From NCBI RefSeq assembly GCF_015159745.1, contig NZ_JADDOJ010000038.1:1-37115 (forward strand): a stretch of DNA of 37,115 nt, given 5' to 3'. The position numbers and the translations under genes are program-made. The notes under the pieces are model-generated. The model was not told where the DNA came from. It ran no database searches and saw only the letters and a program-made list of their open reading frames with translations. This DNA is from Ramlibacter aquaticus. GTDB lineage: Bacteria > Pseudomonadota > Gammaproteobacteria > Burkholderiales > Burkholderiaceae_C. Within the stretch, counting starts at the first letter, position 1. Every line of letters starts with the position of its first letter. Positions 7,545-16,019 of the stretch are shown one piece after another.

Positions 7545-8426
7545 ATGGACAGTTACCCCGACACCACCCTGCGGTGCCAGCTCGACGATGGCGTGCTCAT
7601 CGTGGAGCTGCACAGGCCCGCCCAACTCAACGCCTTCACGGTCACCATGGCCGATGAACTCGAGACGACCTTCCGCACCGCGAGCGAAGACGATCGTGTC
7701 AGGGCGATCGTCCTCACCGGCGCCGGCAAGGCGTTCTGCGCCGGCATGGACCTGACCCGGGAAGACAATGTCTTCGGGCTCGACGAGTCCATGGACTTGA
7801 CGCTGGAGGACCTGCAGCAGCGCTTCGACGATCCCGCCGTCATCGCCGGGGTTCGGGATACCGGCGGGCGCGTCACGCTGGCGATGCACGACTGCAAGAA
7901 GCCCATCGTCGCAGCCATCAATGGCGCCGCGGTCGGCATCGGCGCGACGATGACCCTGGCGGCGGACGTGCGCATCGCGTCCAGCGCCGCACGCATCGGC
8001 TTCGTGTTCGGCCGTATCGGCGTCGTCCCCGAAGCGTGCTCGACGTGGTTCCTGCCACGAATCGTCGGCTTGCAGCAGGCGCTGGAATGGGTGCTGTCCG
8101 CAGACATCTTCGACGCCGAAGAAGCCAAACGCGGAGGACTCGTACGCAGCATCTCCGCACCGGAGGCGCTGCTCGCAGATGCTGTGGCCCTCGCCCGCAA
8201 GTTCAGCCAGGGACGGTCCGCCGTGGCCGTCGCGCTGGCCCGGCAGATGCTTCGCCGCAACGCGGCCCTTGCCGAACCGCGGCTGGCCCACGAGATCGAA
8301 TCGCTGGCGATGTTCCACACCAGCAAGGGCGATGGCAAGGAAGGGGTCGCTGCGTTTCTCGAAAAGCGGCCTGCGGCGTTCACGTCGTCGGCCGCTTCCA
8401 TGCCGGCCTTCTATCCCTGGTGGTGA
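7545..8426 (+). CDS. Crotonase-fold protein (enoyl-CoA hydratase/isomerase family)
   Basis: This 293-aa protein has the crotonase hallmarks that form the CoA-binding site and oxyanion hole: GAGKAFCAGMDL (about residue 62-73) and AAINGAAVGIGATMTLAADVRIAS (about 124-147). Aligned by eye with mitochondrial enoyl-CoA hydratase, both hydratase glutamates are replaced: E144 by Thr and E164 by Phe. A Glu appears instead in VVPEACSTW, the position used by ECI2-type delta3,delta2-enoyl-CoA isomerases. Isomerase or another crotonase reaction is therefore more likely than hydration. ATG 7545 follows AAGGAG at 7 nt. It is 56 bp downstream of the frameshifted oxidoreductase and probably cotranscribed under TetR control. 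Confidence 0.8.
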   Translation: MDSYPDTTLRCQLDDGVLIVELHRPAQLNAFTVTMADELETTFRTASEDDRVRAIVLTGAGKAFCAGMDLTREDNVFGLDESMDLTLEDLQQRFDDPAVIAGVRDTGGRVTLAMHDCKKPIVAAINGAAVGIGATMTLAADVRIASSAARIGFVFGRIGVVPEACSTWFLPRIVGLQQALEWVLSADIFDAEEAKRGGLVRSISAPEALLADAVALARKFSQGRSAVAVALARQMLRRNAALAEPRLAHEIESLAMFHTSKGDGKEGVAAFLEKRPAAFTSSAASMPAFYPWW

Positions 8427-8450
8427 CCGCAGGGCGGGGACGCTGCTTCC

Positions 8451-8466
8451 CCCGCCCGCAAGCGGG
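8451..8466. terminator. Weak hairpin between convergent genes
   Basis: CCCGC (8451-8455) pairs with GCGGG (8462-8466). It lies between the convergent crotonase and aldehyde dehydrogenase genes. There is no T-tract, so termination is only suggested by position. Confidence 0.25.
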
Positions 8467-8480
8467 TCATCCCAGGCCCA

Positions 8481-9908
8481 TCACGGCCTCGCAGAGCCCT
8501 TGGACGCGGGTTGCGCCTCGACGGGCCAGCCCCCTTCCTCGAGCACGAGCACCAGTTTCCTGTTGACGAATTCCTGGATGCCTGCGGCGGCCAGTTCGCG
8601 GCCGTAGCCGGAATTCTTGACCCCGCCGAACGGCAGGTCCGGAAGGGACACGGCGGCGGAATTGATGAACACCATGCCGGTGTCGATCTGGCTGGCCACG
8701 CGCCGGCCTCGGGCGATGTCCTGGGTGAACACCGAGCCGCCCAGGCCGAAGGGCGAATCGTTGGCCAGCGCAATCGCGGCCGCCTCGTCGGGAACGCGGA
8801 AGAACAGCGCGACAGGCCCGAAGAATTCCTGGTGGTACACCGGGTTGTCCTGGCGCACGTCCACCAGGATGGTCGGCTGCATGAAGCTGCCGGCCTGGCC
8901 TTCGACCGGCTTGCCGCCCAACACCGCCCGGGCCCCGTGCGCCAGCGCCTCGTCCACCTGCTCGGCCAGCTTCTTGAGCGCCTCTGCGGACGACAGGGGC
9001 GCCAGCGTGGTCTGGGGGTCCATGGGGTCACCGGGGGTGAAGGTCTGCAGGGCCGCCTGGAATTTTTCCAGGAACCGGTCGGCCAGCGCCTCCACCACGA
9101 TGATGCGCTTGGACGCGGTGCAGGCCTGCCCGGCATTGCCCATGCGGCCGGTGACCGCCTGCTTGACGGCTTTGTCCAGGTCGGCATCATCCAAGACGAT
9201 CAAGGCGTCGCTGCCGCCCAGCTCGAGCGTGGACTTCTTCAGCTGGCCGCCTGCGCGCCCGGCGACGACCGCGCCGGCGCCCTCGCTGCCGGTCAGTGCC
9301 ACGCCGCGCACGCGTGGATCGTCGATCACCCGGGCGACCTGGTCCTTGGAGAGGAACAGATTGGTGAAGGCCCCGTCCGGGGCGCCGGCTTCGCGCAGCA
9401 CGCGCTCGAAGGCGAGCGCGCACTGGGGCACGATGGACGCATGCTTGAGCAGCACCGTGTTGCCCGCCATGAGATTGGGCGCTGCGAAGCGGGCCACCTG
9501 GTAGTACGGGAAGTTCCAGGGCTGCACGCCGAACAGGACGCCCACCGGGCTGCTTTCGATCATCGCCGCGCCGCGCGCGGTGCTGAGCCTCTCGGGCGCC
9601 AGGAAGGATTCGGCGTTCTGCGCGTAATAGTCGAGGATGGCCGCGCACAGCTTGACCTCGCCCACGCTCTGCGCGATGAGCTTCCCCATCTCCGCCGTGG
9701 CGAGCGCGCCCAGCTCCTGCGCCTGCTCCCGCATCAGCCCGGCCGCCCTGGCCAGCACGGCCTGGCGCTCGGCCATGGACCGCTTGCGCCAGTCGTTCAG
9801 GTAGCAGGCCTGGGCCGCCTGCAGCTTCGCCTCGAGCTCGGCGTCACCGATTTCAGGGAATGACCGGTCCGTCTTGCCGGTGTAGGGGTTGGTGCTTTGA
9901 TAGGCCAT
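8481..9908 (-). CDS. NAD(P)-dependent succinate-semialdehyde dehydrogenase-type aldehyde dehydrogenase
   Basis: The 475-aa protein oxidises an aldehyde to its acid with NAD(P)+. The active site is complete: catalytic Cys (~263) in GNAGQACTASKRI, general-base Glu (~229) in LELGGSDALIVL, and cofactor-binding PWNFPYYQVARFAAPNLMAGN. The start MAYQSTNPYTGK and the LKHASIVPQCALAFERVL region resemble the Sad/YneI succinate-semialdehyde dehydrogenase group rather than GabD. Substrate is inferred, since related enzymes accept other short semialdehydes. Start at 9908 is preferred over an ATG four codons upstream by family similarity, and neither has a strong ribosome site. It is convergent with the crotonase gene and follows the phospholipase D gene after 193 bp in which I see no gene. 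Confidence 0.85.
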   Translation of the reverse strand: MAYQSTNPYTGKTDRSFPEIGDAELEAKLQAAQACYLNDWRKRSMAERQAVLARAAGLMREQAQELGALATAEMGKLIAQSVGEVKLCAAILDYYAQNAESFLAPERLSTARGAAMIESSPVGVLFGVQPWNFPYYQVARFAAPNLMAGNTVLLKHASIVPQCALAFERVLREAGAPDGAFTNLFLSKDQVARVIDDPRVRGVALTGSEGAGAVVAGRAGGQLKKSTLELGGSDALIVLDDADLDKAVKQAVTGRMGNAGQACTASKRIIVVEALADRFLEKFQAALQTFTPGDPMDPQTTLAPLSSAEALKKLAEQVDEALAHGARAVLGGKPVEGQAGSFMQPTILVDVRQDNPVYHQEFFGPVALFFRVPDEAAAIALANDSPFGLGGSVFTQDIARGRRVASQIDTGMVFINSAAVSLPDLPFGGVKNSGYGRELAAAGIQEFVNRKLVLVLEEGGWPVEAQPASKGSARP

Positions 9909-10101
9909 GGGGAGCAACATCGGGTGGTGTGGGACAACCCGGCATGTTCGCGCACGGGGCCTGCGGGTGGGGTCCGCAAAGGCAGGCGCAATGCCCGGAT
10001 CCGCGTCAGAGCGCTTCGCGGGGCCAGTGCCCTTGCGTCTCAGGTGGAACAGCCCGTATCAGCTTCCGCCTGGCTCTCCAGGCAGAGCTTGCCCAGCCCA
10101 T

Positions 10102-11517
10102 TCACAGCAACGGCCCCCAAAGCCGCGCCACGGCTTCCTTGAAGCGGGCGCGCAGCGGCCGGCCCCGCCAGGCTTCCAGCTCGATCGCATCGGAGGCCGC
10201 CATGTCCTTCAGGTAGGCCGCCCGCATCTGGGCCGCAAAGCCGCGGCCCAGGATCACCGCATTCACCTCGTCGTTGTCCATCGCGCTGCGCCAGTCCAGG
10301 TTGCTGGAGCCCACGCTGGACCACACCCCATCCACGATCACCGTCTTCACGTGCAGCAGTGAGCCGCGCCGCTCGTAGATCTTCACGCCCGCTTCCAGCA
10401 ACTCCTCGTAGTACGAACGCCCGGCCAGGTAGGCCGCCGCCGAGTCGGACTGGCTGGGCAGGATGAGCCGCACGTCCACGCCACGGCGCGCCGCTGCGAG
10501 CAGCGCGCCCAGCAGCTGCGGGTCGGGCACGAAGTAGGCGTTCGTGATGTAGACCTGCTTTTGTGCATTGGTGATCGCCGAGATCAGCGTCAGGTACATG
10601 AGGCTGAAGCTGTCGTCGGGCGTGCTTCCCACGGCGCGGACAATCTCCTGGCCGCGCGGCGCGCCCGGCGAGGGGGTCCCGGCGCCCGCCAGCGGCTTGC
10701 CGCCCTGCTTCTGCCAGGTGTCCTGGAACAGCTTCTCGAACTCGGCCACCACCGGCCCCTCGATCTGCACGTCGGTGTCGCGCCAGCCCAAGGTCGGGTC
10801 CACGGCCTGGCCGCTGTGGCCGATCGAGGAGCCGCTCGAATACACGTTGCTGATGTTGATGCCGCCCAGGAACGCGATGCTGCCGTCGACGACGAGCAGC
10901 TTGCGGTGGTCGCGGTGGTTGGGCGCCCAGGCCTTCTTCAGGTGCAGCGGGTTCACGGGATTGAACTCCAGCACCTGGATGCCGGCCTTGCGCAGCCGAT
11001 CGAAGAAGGGCTGGCCCGTGCCCGAGGTGCCGACGCTGTCGTAGATCGCGTTGACCTGCACGCCGTGTGACTGCCGCTCGAGCAGCAGCGCGGCGAACTT
11101 TTCGCCGATCTCGCCGTCCTCGATGATGTAGGACTCGATGTCGATGCGGTCGCGCGCGGCGCGCAGGGCTGCGAACATGGCGCCGTAGGTGGCGGGGCCG
11201 TCCTGCAGCAGCGTCACCTTGTTGCCGACGACCAGCGCGGAGCCGCCGATCTGCTGCTCCAGCACGGTCTGCCGGTCGAGGATGTCCAGGTCGCCGTTGT
11301 TGCGCTTGAGTTGGGCAACGATCGCCGCGCTCCGCTTCTCGGACAGCGGACCCCAGGCATCCCTGAAGTGGGAGGACTGTTCCTCGTAGCGGTCGGAGAG
11401 GAACCGGGTGTCGGGCAGCGAGGCGCATCCCGAAAGTGCAAGAGCGGCCAGGACCGCTGCAGCGCGCCTCCAGGGGAAGGAGGCGGGCGCGCGCGGGCAG
11501 GCAGGAGGGGAGGACAT
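10102..11517 (-). CDS. Phospholipase D-family lipoprotein, cardiolipin synthase-like
   Basis: The 471-aa protein carries two HKD catalytic motifs, HRKLLVVD (204-211) and HVKTVIVD (389-396), each followed by the expected Gly/Ser-Ser segment (FLGGINISN, SVGSSNLDWRS). That pair makes one phosphatidyl-transfer site as in ClsB/ClsC-type cardiolipin synthases. The N terminus has a hydrophobic signal ending in a lipobox, LALSGC (Cys31), so the enzyme is probably a periplasm-facing lipoprotein. The typical two N-terminal membrane helices of ClsA are missing. It likely makes or remodels cardiolipin or related phospholipids. It starts 65 bp after the AI-2E-like gene on the same strand, and they may be cotranscribed. 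Confidence 0.85.
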   Translation of the reverse strand: MSSPPACPRAPASFPWRRAAAVLAALALSGCASLPDTRFLSDRYEEQSSHFRDAWGPLSEKRSAAIVAQLKRNNGDLDILDRQTVLEQQIGGSALVVGNKVTLLQDGPATYGAMFAALRAARDRIDIESYIIEDGEIGEKFAALLLERQSHGVQVNAIYDSVGTSGTGQPFFDRLRKAGIQVLEFNPVNPLHLKKAWAPNHRDHRKLLVVDGSIAFLGGINISNVYSSGSSIGHSGQAVDPTLGWRDTDVQIEGPVVAEFEKLFQDTWQKQGGKPLAGAGTPSPGAPRGQEIVRAVGSTPDDSFSLMYLTLISAITNAQKQVYITNAYFVPDPQLLGALLAAARRGVDVRLILPSQSDSAAAYLAGRSYYEELLEAGVKIYERRGSLLHVKTVIVDGVWSSVGSSNLDWRSAMDNDEVNAVILGRGFAAQMRAAYLKDMAASDAIELEAWRGRPLRARFKEAVARLWGPLL

Positions 11518-11582
11518 GATCGACTGTAGGCTCTGCCGTCAAAGGTGTCTGTACGCTGGCGATCACACGCCTGCAACCCGGG

Positions 11583-13446
11583 TCATGCAGGGGCCGACCG
11601 GCCACCCAGAACGAACGCCAATGCTTCGGAGAACGAGCCCACCACCAGGTCCGCCTGCCCGGCGAGCACCTTGTCGTCCGTACCCACCTCGCCAAGAGGC
11701 AGCTCGATGGTGAGCACCAGGGCGTTCGCAAGCAGGCTACGCAGCTCGCGCGCAGCGTCCCGCCACGCATCACGGCTGTCCGCCACGGGGTAGGTCAGGA
11801 ACACCGCGGACGTGCGATCCCGCTCGGCCTGTGGCAGGTCGCGGACTGCGGCCAGGGTCAGCGTGCGTGCGTTTACGCCTTCGTCGCGCAGCGACTGGGC
11901 CAGCAGGTCGGCGAGGACCTCGTCATGCGGCGATTCCATCGCGATGCACAGCACGAGCGCCGTATCCGCGCTTCCCTGCCCCCCCCGCTGCGGCCCAGGC
12001 GCTGCTGGCGCACGGCGTGCAAGTGCGCCCCGACATTCGCGTCGATGAGCGAGGTGGACCGGCGTCGCCGGCTCGCGCCGGCGTGCCGCTTGTCGGCACC
12101 CAATGCACTGGCCGCCGCCGCGATGGTCAGGCGCACGCGGCTCTGCTGCTCGCTGCCGATCCGCCCCGCGCGCCCATCGGCGTCCGCCAGGGCCAATCCG
12201 GGCAGCACGATCTGGTCGCAATAGCGCGCGAAGTTGCTCCGCCGCAGGTACACGCGCGCAGCCGCCACGATCTCGCCGGGCGCACCTGACAAGGCGCGCT
12301 GGTAGAGGCGCAGGCCGGCCTGCAACCCCGGGGCTTCGCCGAACAGGATGGTGATGGGCGCCAGCACGCGCACATGGCGGCCGGCGACAACCAGGCACAA
12401 GGTGATCGGCGTGGACAGCAGCAGCCCGACGGGGCCCCACAGGATGCCCCAGAAGAGCGCAGCCACGATCACGCCCAGCGGCGCAATGCCCGAGCTGTGG
12501 CCGTACACCGTCGGCTCGAGGATATTGGCCACGGGCAGCTCCAGCAGCACGAACACCGCGAGGCTCCAGATCATCAGCGTCCAGCCTGGGTCGACGGCGG
12601 CCGCGAATGCACCGATCAGCGCAGCAGCGGCCAGCGGGCCCACGTAGGGCACGAAGCGGGCGAGTGCACTGACAGGCCCCCACAGCACGGCGTGCGGAAC
12701 GCCCACCAGCCAGAGTGCGCTTCCCAGCACGACACCGAAGATCAGGTTCACGATCAGCTGGGACAAAAGGAAGCTCGACACGCCTTGCGCGGCATCCTCG
12801 ACGGCCTGCATGGTCCTGCCCGCCTGCGCCTCGCCGGCGAGCCTGATCATCCGGTCGCGCAACCCCTCCTGCTCCAGCAGGATGAACACCAGCAACACCA
12901 ACACGATCCCCGCCTCGCCCAGGGGCGCCCACACCGCGGCCAGGATGTGGGCGGCGGCGTCCGTCGCCTTCGGGGGGGTGCCGCAGCCGCAGCCGCAGCC
13001 GCAGCCGCGGCCGCGGCGTCGGCATCCAGCTTCGCGGACCGCACGGGCCGGTTGCCTGCCGCCTGCGGCACCACGCCATTCCAGTCCGCACCGAAGCGCT
13101 CCAGCGGACGGATGGTGAGCTCATGCAAGCGCTCCAGTTTGGCCCGCACGGTGGCCTTGTACTGCGGGACATCGCGCGCCACGGCCACCAGCTGCGAAAC
13201 CAGGACGGCGGCCAGGCACGCGGTGAACACGGCGACGAGCAGGACGGAGACGAGTGCGCCGCCCACGTGCCCGAAGCCCCTGCGTGTCAAGGCCCTCTTG
13301 AGCGGACCGATCACCAGGCTCAGGACGGATGCCAGGGCCAGCGGCACGAAGAAGTCACGGCCGACGAACAGAAGTGCGATCACGCAGGCCGCAGCGACGA
13401 TCTGTCCCGGTCGGGAGGTGGAGGGCAAGGGGAAAGGCAGACGCAT
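11583..13446 (-). pseudogene. AI-2E family permease with two frameshifts
   Basis: Three minus-strand frames join into one recognisable AI-2E/PerM-family permease. The N-terminal part (13446 to about 12979) starts MRLPFPLPSTSRPGQ and has paired membrane helices. The middle part (about 12978 to 11987) carries the conserved FVPYVGP, PTVYGHSSGIAPL and GPVGLLLSTPITLCL segments. The C-terminal part (about 11978 to 11583) is a soluble domain. Frames change at a 7-base C/G run (12972-12978) and an 8-base run (11979-11986). Adding one base to each restores a single ~621-aa protein. A poly-Ala stretch of about 13 residues lies beside the first. The family exports small molecules. Truth as pseudogene, phase-variable gene or sequencing error cannot be settled here. 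GGAG lies 9 nt before the start. Confidence 0.75.
12981..13016. repeat. Hexanucleotide microsatellite in coding DNA
   Basis: Four CCGCAG units followed by two CCGCGG units form a 36-bp tandem array. On the minus strand it encodes most of a run of about 13 alanines in the permease gene. The adjoining 7-base G run (12972-12978) is where the reading frame changes. Both are candidates for replication slippage. Confidence 0.75.
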
Positions 13447-13611
13447 GGCGGGGGGCTCCAGAGACGGCTGAGCCGCTGCACCACCGTAGCGATGCGCCCC
13501 CCGCGCGTCTGTCCGTGACCGTACGTTCAAGAATTCGTAGCGCTCACGTACGCCACCGGACAGACGCCTGCTCGCTGCCGACCTATCTTCGGGACCTGAA
13601 AGAGGTCCACG

Positions 13612-14445
13612 TTGAAACTGATTGCCAAAACCCTGTTCGCTACCACCACGCTTGCCTTCGCGGCAGCCGCCTGCGCGCAGATCACCTTGTATGAGAACGA
13701 GGCCTTCCAGGGCCGCAGCCTGACGACGCAGCAGCGAGACGGCAGGCTAGACCGAGCGGGTTCCGCGTCGGTGATCGTCGTCGGGGAGCGCTGGGAAGTG
13801 TGCGAGGCGCCGCGATTCAACGGGCATTGCACGGTGCTGCGCCCCGGCCAGTACCCCGCCTTGTCGACGATGGGGCTGAATGACCGCATCGCGTCGGCGC
13901 GCCCGCTGGCCGCCGACCGCCACGTGGCCCAGGCCGACTACGCGCCCATGCCCCTGGTCGCCGCGGACTACCGCCGTCGCGACAGGGAGGCGCTGTTCGA
14001 TGCCCCGATCACCTCGGTCCGTGCCGTTGCGGGAACCCCGGCGCAGCGCTGCTGGATGGAGCGTGAGGAGGTCGCGCAGCCCCAGGCGCAAGCACAGCCG
14101 GCGGCCGCCGGCTACAACCTGCCCGGTGCCGCCATCGGCGCGGTCATCGGCGGCATCCTGGGCCACCAGGTCGGCGGCGGCACGGGCAAGCAGATCGCGA
14201 CCGTGGGCGGAGCCCTTGGCGGCGCTGCGCTCGGTGCGCAGTACGGCCGCAACGAGCCCGTCGCCACGCCGGTGGTGCAGCCCGTGACGCAGGACGTGCG
14301 ACGCTGCGACAGCCATGCGGCCCAGGCCGTCCCTGCCTACTGGGATGTCGGCTACCGGTTCCGCGGCACCGACCACCAGGTGCAGATGGCGAGCCAGCCC
14401 GGCACGACCATCACCGTCAACGACCAGGGCGAGCCTCGCGCCTGA
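13612..14445 (+). CDS. Secreted beta/gamma-crystallin plus glycine-zipper protein
   Basis: The 277-aa protein begins at TTG 13612 (GAGG lies 7 nt upstream) with a signal peptide, MKLIAKTLFATTTLAFAAAACAQ. Residues 25-100 have beta/gamma-crystallin features: ITLYENEAFQGRSL and later the Greek-key repeat WEVCEAPRFNGHCTVLRPGQYPAL. A linker leads to a glycine-zipper segment (about 165-205: GAAIGAVIGGILGHQVGGGTGKQIATVGGALGG is its core, given here as family description), as in the Rickettsia 17-kDa antigen/2TM group. The C terminus, about 50 residues, has two Cys residues that may pair. The protein is probably periplasmic or outer-membrane associated and may bind calcium. It is followed at 50 bp by a BON lipoprotein gene, which points to envelope stress or osmoprotection. 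Confidence 0.75.
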   Translation: MKLIAKTLFATTTLAFAAAACAQITLYENEAFQGRSLTTQQRDGRLDRAGSASVIVVGERWEVCEAPRFNGHCTVLRPGQYPALSTMGLNDRIASARPLAADRHVAQADYAPMPLVAADYRRRDREALFDAPITSVRAVAGTPAQRCWMEREEVAQPQAQAQPAAAGYNLPGAAIGAVIGGILGHQVGGGTGKQIATVGGALGGAALGAQYGRNEPVATPVVQPVTQDVRRCDSHAAQAVPAYWDVGYRFRGTDHQVQMASQPGTTITVNDQGEPRA

Positions 14446-14495
14446 GCGCAGCGGACCCCCTCCAACCCCCTAAGTCAACCCATCAAGGACTCTCC

Positions 14496-14807
14496 ATGAA
14501 CCGTTTCATCACCATTTCCGCCCTCTTCGCTGCCGTCGCCCTGACCACCCTGACCGGCTGCGCCGCCACCCAGGCCCATGAGAGCACCGGCCAGTACGTG
14601 GACGACGCCGCGATCACCACCAAGGTGAAGGACGCCATCCTCAAGGAGCCGACGCTGAAGTCCGCCGAGATCAACGTCGAGACCTTCAAGGGCCGCGTGC
14701 AGTTGAGCGGCTTCGTCTCCAGCCGGGCCAGCATCGACCGGGCCGTGCAGGTCGCGCAAAGCGTCTCGGGCGTCAGCTCGGTCGCGAACGACATGCGCGT
14801 CAAGTAA
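14496..14807 (+). CDS. BON-domain lipoprotein
   Basis: This 103-aa protein has a short signal peptide ending in lipobox LTGC (about Cys21). One BON domain follows (about 37-103: DDAAITTKVKDAIL, then INVETFKGRVQLSGFVSS and VSGVSSVANDMRV). BON domains bind phospholipid membranes, and OsmY and DolP are family members involved in osmotic and envelope stress. Only one of the usual two BON domains is present, as in many short betaproteobacterial homologues. AAGGA lies about 7 nt before the ATG. It is on the same strand as the crystallin-like gene and probably cotranscribed. Confidence 0.85.
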   Translation: MNRFITISALFAAVALTTLTGCAATQAHESTGQYVDDAAITTKVKDAILKEPTLKSAEINVETFKGRVQLSGFVSSRASIDRAVQVAQSVSGVSSVANDMRVK

Positions 14808-14842
14808 GCAGCGGCGACGCACTGGCCCACCGTGGCCCTCGC

Positions 14843-14873
14843 TCGCCCTCACGGGTGGGCGATCGAATTTTCT
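14843..14873 (+). terminator. Putative terminator after the BON gene
   Basis: TCGCCC (14843-14848) pairs with GGGCGA (14857-14862), followed by TCGAATTTTCT. The stem and short T-run lie 36 bp after the BON stop codon. The stem is only 6 bp, so read-through into the next small gene is plausible. Confidence 0.4.
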
Positions 14874-14915
14874 CCCTCGGTGGCCCTGCCGGCCACCGAC
14901 ATTCCGGACCTGACC

Positions 14916-15065
14916 ATGCTCTACACCCTCGCCCTCATCCTCGTCCTGCTCTGGGCCGTGGGACTCGCCACCTCCGTCACCGCGGGTGGCCTGATCCACC
15001 TGCTCCTGGTCATCGCCATCGTCGTCGTGCTGCTTCGCGTGATCAGCGGCCGGCGTGTTCTCTGA
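14916..15065 (+). CDS. Lmo0937/DUF5670-like small membrane protein
   Basis: This 49-aa protein is nearly all membrane: helix one LALILVLLWAVGLATSV, a turn AGGLIH, then helix two LLLVIAIVVVLLRVI and a basic tail SGRRVL. That pattern matches the short Lmo0937-type family, of unknown function and often found near stress genes. The frame is open upstream to 14832, but family length favours ATG 14916. It is convergent with the Crp/Fnr gene. Confidence 0.7.
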   Translation: MLYTLALILVLLWAVGLATSVTAGGLIHLLLVIAIVVVLLRVISGRRVL

Positions 15066-15120
15066 CCGCACCCCGCCCGACACGCCCGAGCCCGCCCAAG
15101 GGCCGCCGGCACGCGCGACC

Positions 15121-15858
15121 TCAGGTGGCCTTGATGTCCGGCAGCAGGCGCTCGTATTCCTTCTTCACGACGCCGTAGCACTCGCACGAACGCGCCTCCA
15201 GGCCCGGCCGATCCAGCACCGTGATCTGCCCGCGCGCGTAGCGGATGAGTCCATCGCGCTGAAGGTTGCCCGCGGTCTCGGTGACGCTGGCCCGCCGCAC
15301 GCCCAGGATGTTCGAGAGCAGTTCCTGGGTCATCACGATCTCGCTCGCCAGCAATCGGTCCAGCGTGAGCAGCAACCAGCGGCAGAACTGCTGGTCCACC
15401 GCGTGATGGCGGTTGCACACGGAGGTCTGAGCCATCTGCGTGATCAAGGCCTGCGTGTAGCGCAGCAGCAGGTGCAGCACGGGCCCGCCCCGGTTGAACT
15501 CTTCCATCAGCAGGCTGGCCTTCAGCCGGTACGCCATCCCCGCGGCCTGGACCACGGCGGAACTCGAGGTGGACTGCCCGCCCATGAACAGCGAGATACC
15601 GACGATGCCTTCATTGCCGACAACCGCGATCTCGGCGGAAGCCCCGTTCTCCATCACGTAGAGCAAGCCGACGATGGCGGTGGTCGGAAAGTACACGTGG
15701 GCCGTGCTGGTGCCGGGCTCGATCAGCACCTTGCCCAGCGGCAGGTCCACGAGTTCCAGCTCCTTGCTCCAGCGGTCCCACTCCGCGTCCGCGAGCGCCG
15801 ACAGCAGCCAGTTGTGGCGCGGGTCCGGGGGCACGGCGGGCGAAGCGATCTGGCTCAT
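15121..15858 (-). CDS. Crp/Fnr-family transcriptional regulator
   Basis: This 245-aa regulator has an N-terminal cyclic-nucleotide-binding-like beta-roll (about 30-130: LGKVLIEPGTSTAHVYFPTTAIVGLL, described by its ends LGKVLI and IVGLL), a dimerisation helix, and a winged HTH (about 175-225: TQELLSNILGVRRASVTETAGNLQRDGLIRYARG core, with recognition helix RRASVTETAGNL). The N-terminal Cys cluster of oxygen-sensing FNR is missing, so an Fe-S sensor is unlikely. The conserved tail ECYGVVKKEYERLLP is common in betaproteobacterial members. The ligand is unknown. It ends convergently with the small membrane-protein gene and may control the adjacent envelope-stress cluster, which is inference from position. 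Confidence 0.85.
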   Translation of the reverse strand: MSQIASPAVPPDPRHNWLLSALADAEWDRWSKELELVDLPLGKVLIEPGTSTAHVYFPTTAIVGLLYVMENGASAEIAVVGNEGIVGISLFMGGQSTSSSAVVQAAGMAYRLKASLLMEEFNRGGPVLHLLLRYTQALITQMAQTSVCNRHHAVDQQFCRWLLLTLDRLLASEIVMTQELLSNILGVRRASVTETAGNLQRDGLIRYARGQITVLDRPGLEARSCECYGVVKKEYERLLPDIKAT

Positions 15859-16019
15859 CGATCACGATTATCCCCGTGCAGCGGCGCAAGGACATGCAGG
15901 GCGTCCTGCCCGGGCCGTGAAGGCCTGGACGCGGGACACGCCATGCCGGTGAAAATCCAGCCTGGTGCGCCGCGGCCTGTGCGCATCGCCCCACGACCTT
16001 GCCCCGCCCGGATGCCCCC

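Noticed and set aside
12981..13016. CRISPR-like array
   Set aside because: A simple 6-bp tandem repeat inside a gene; no spacers.
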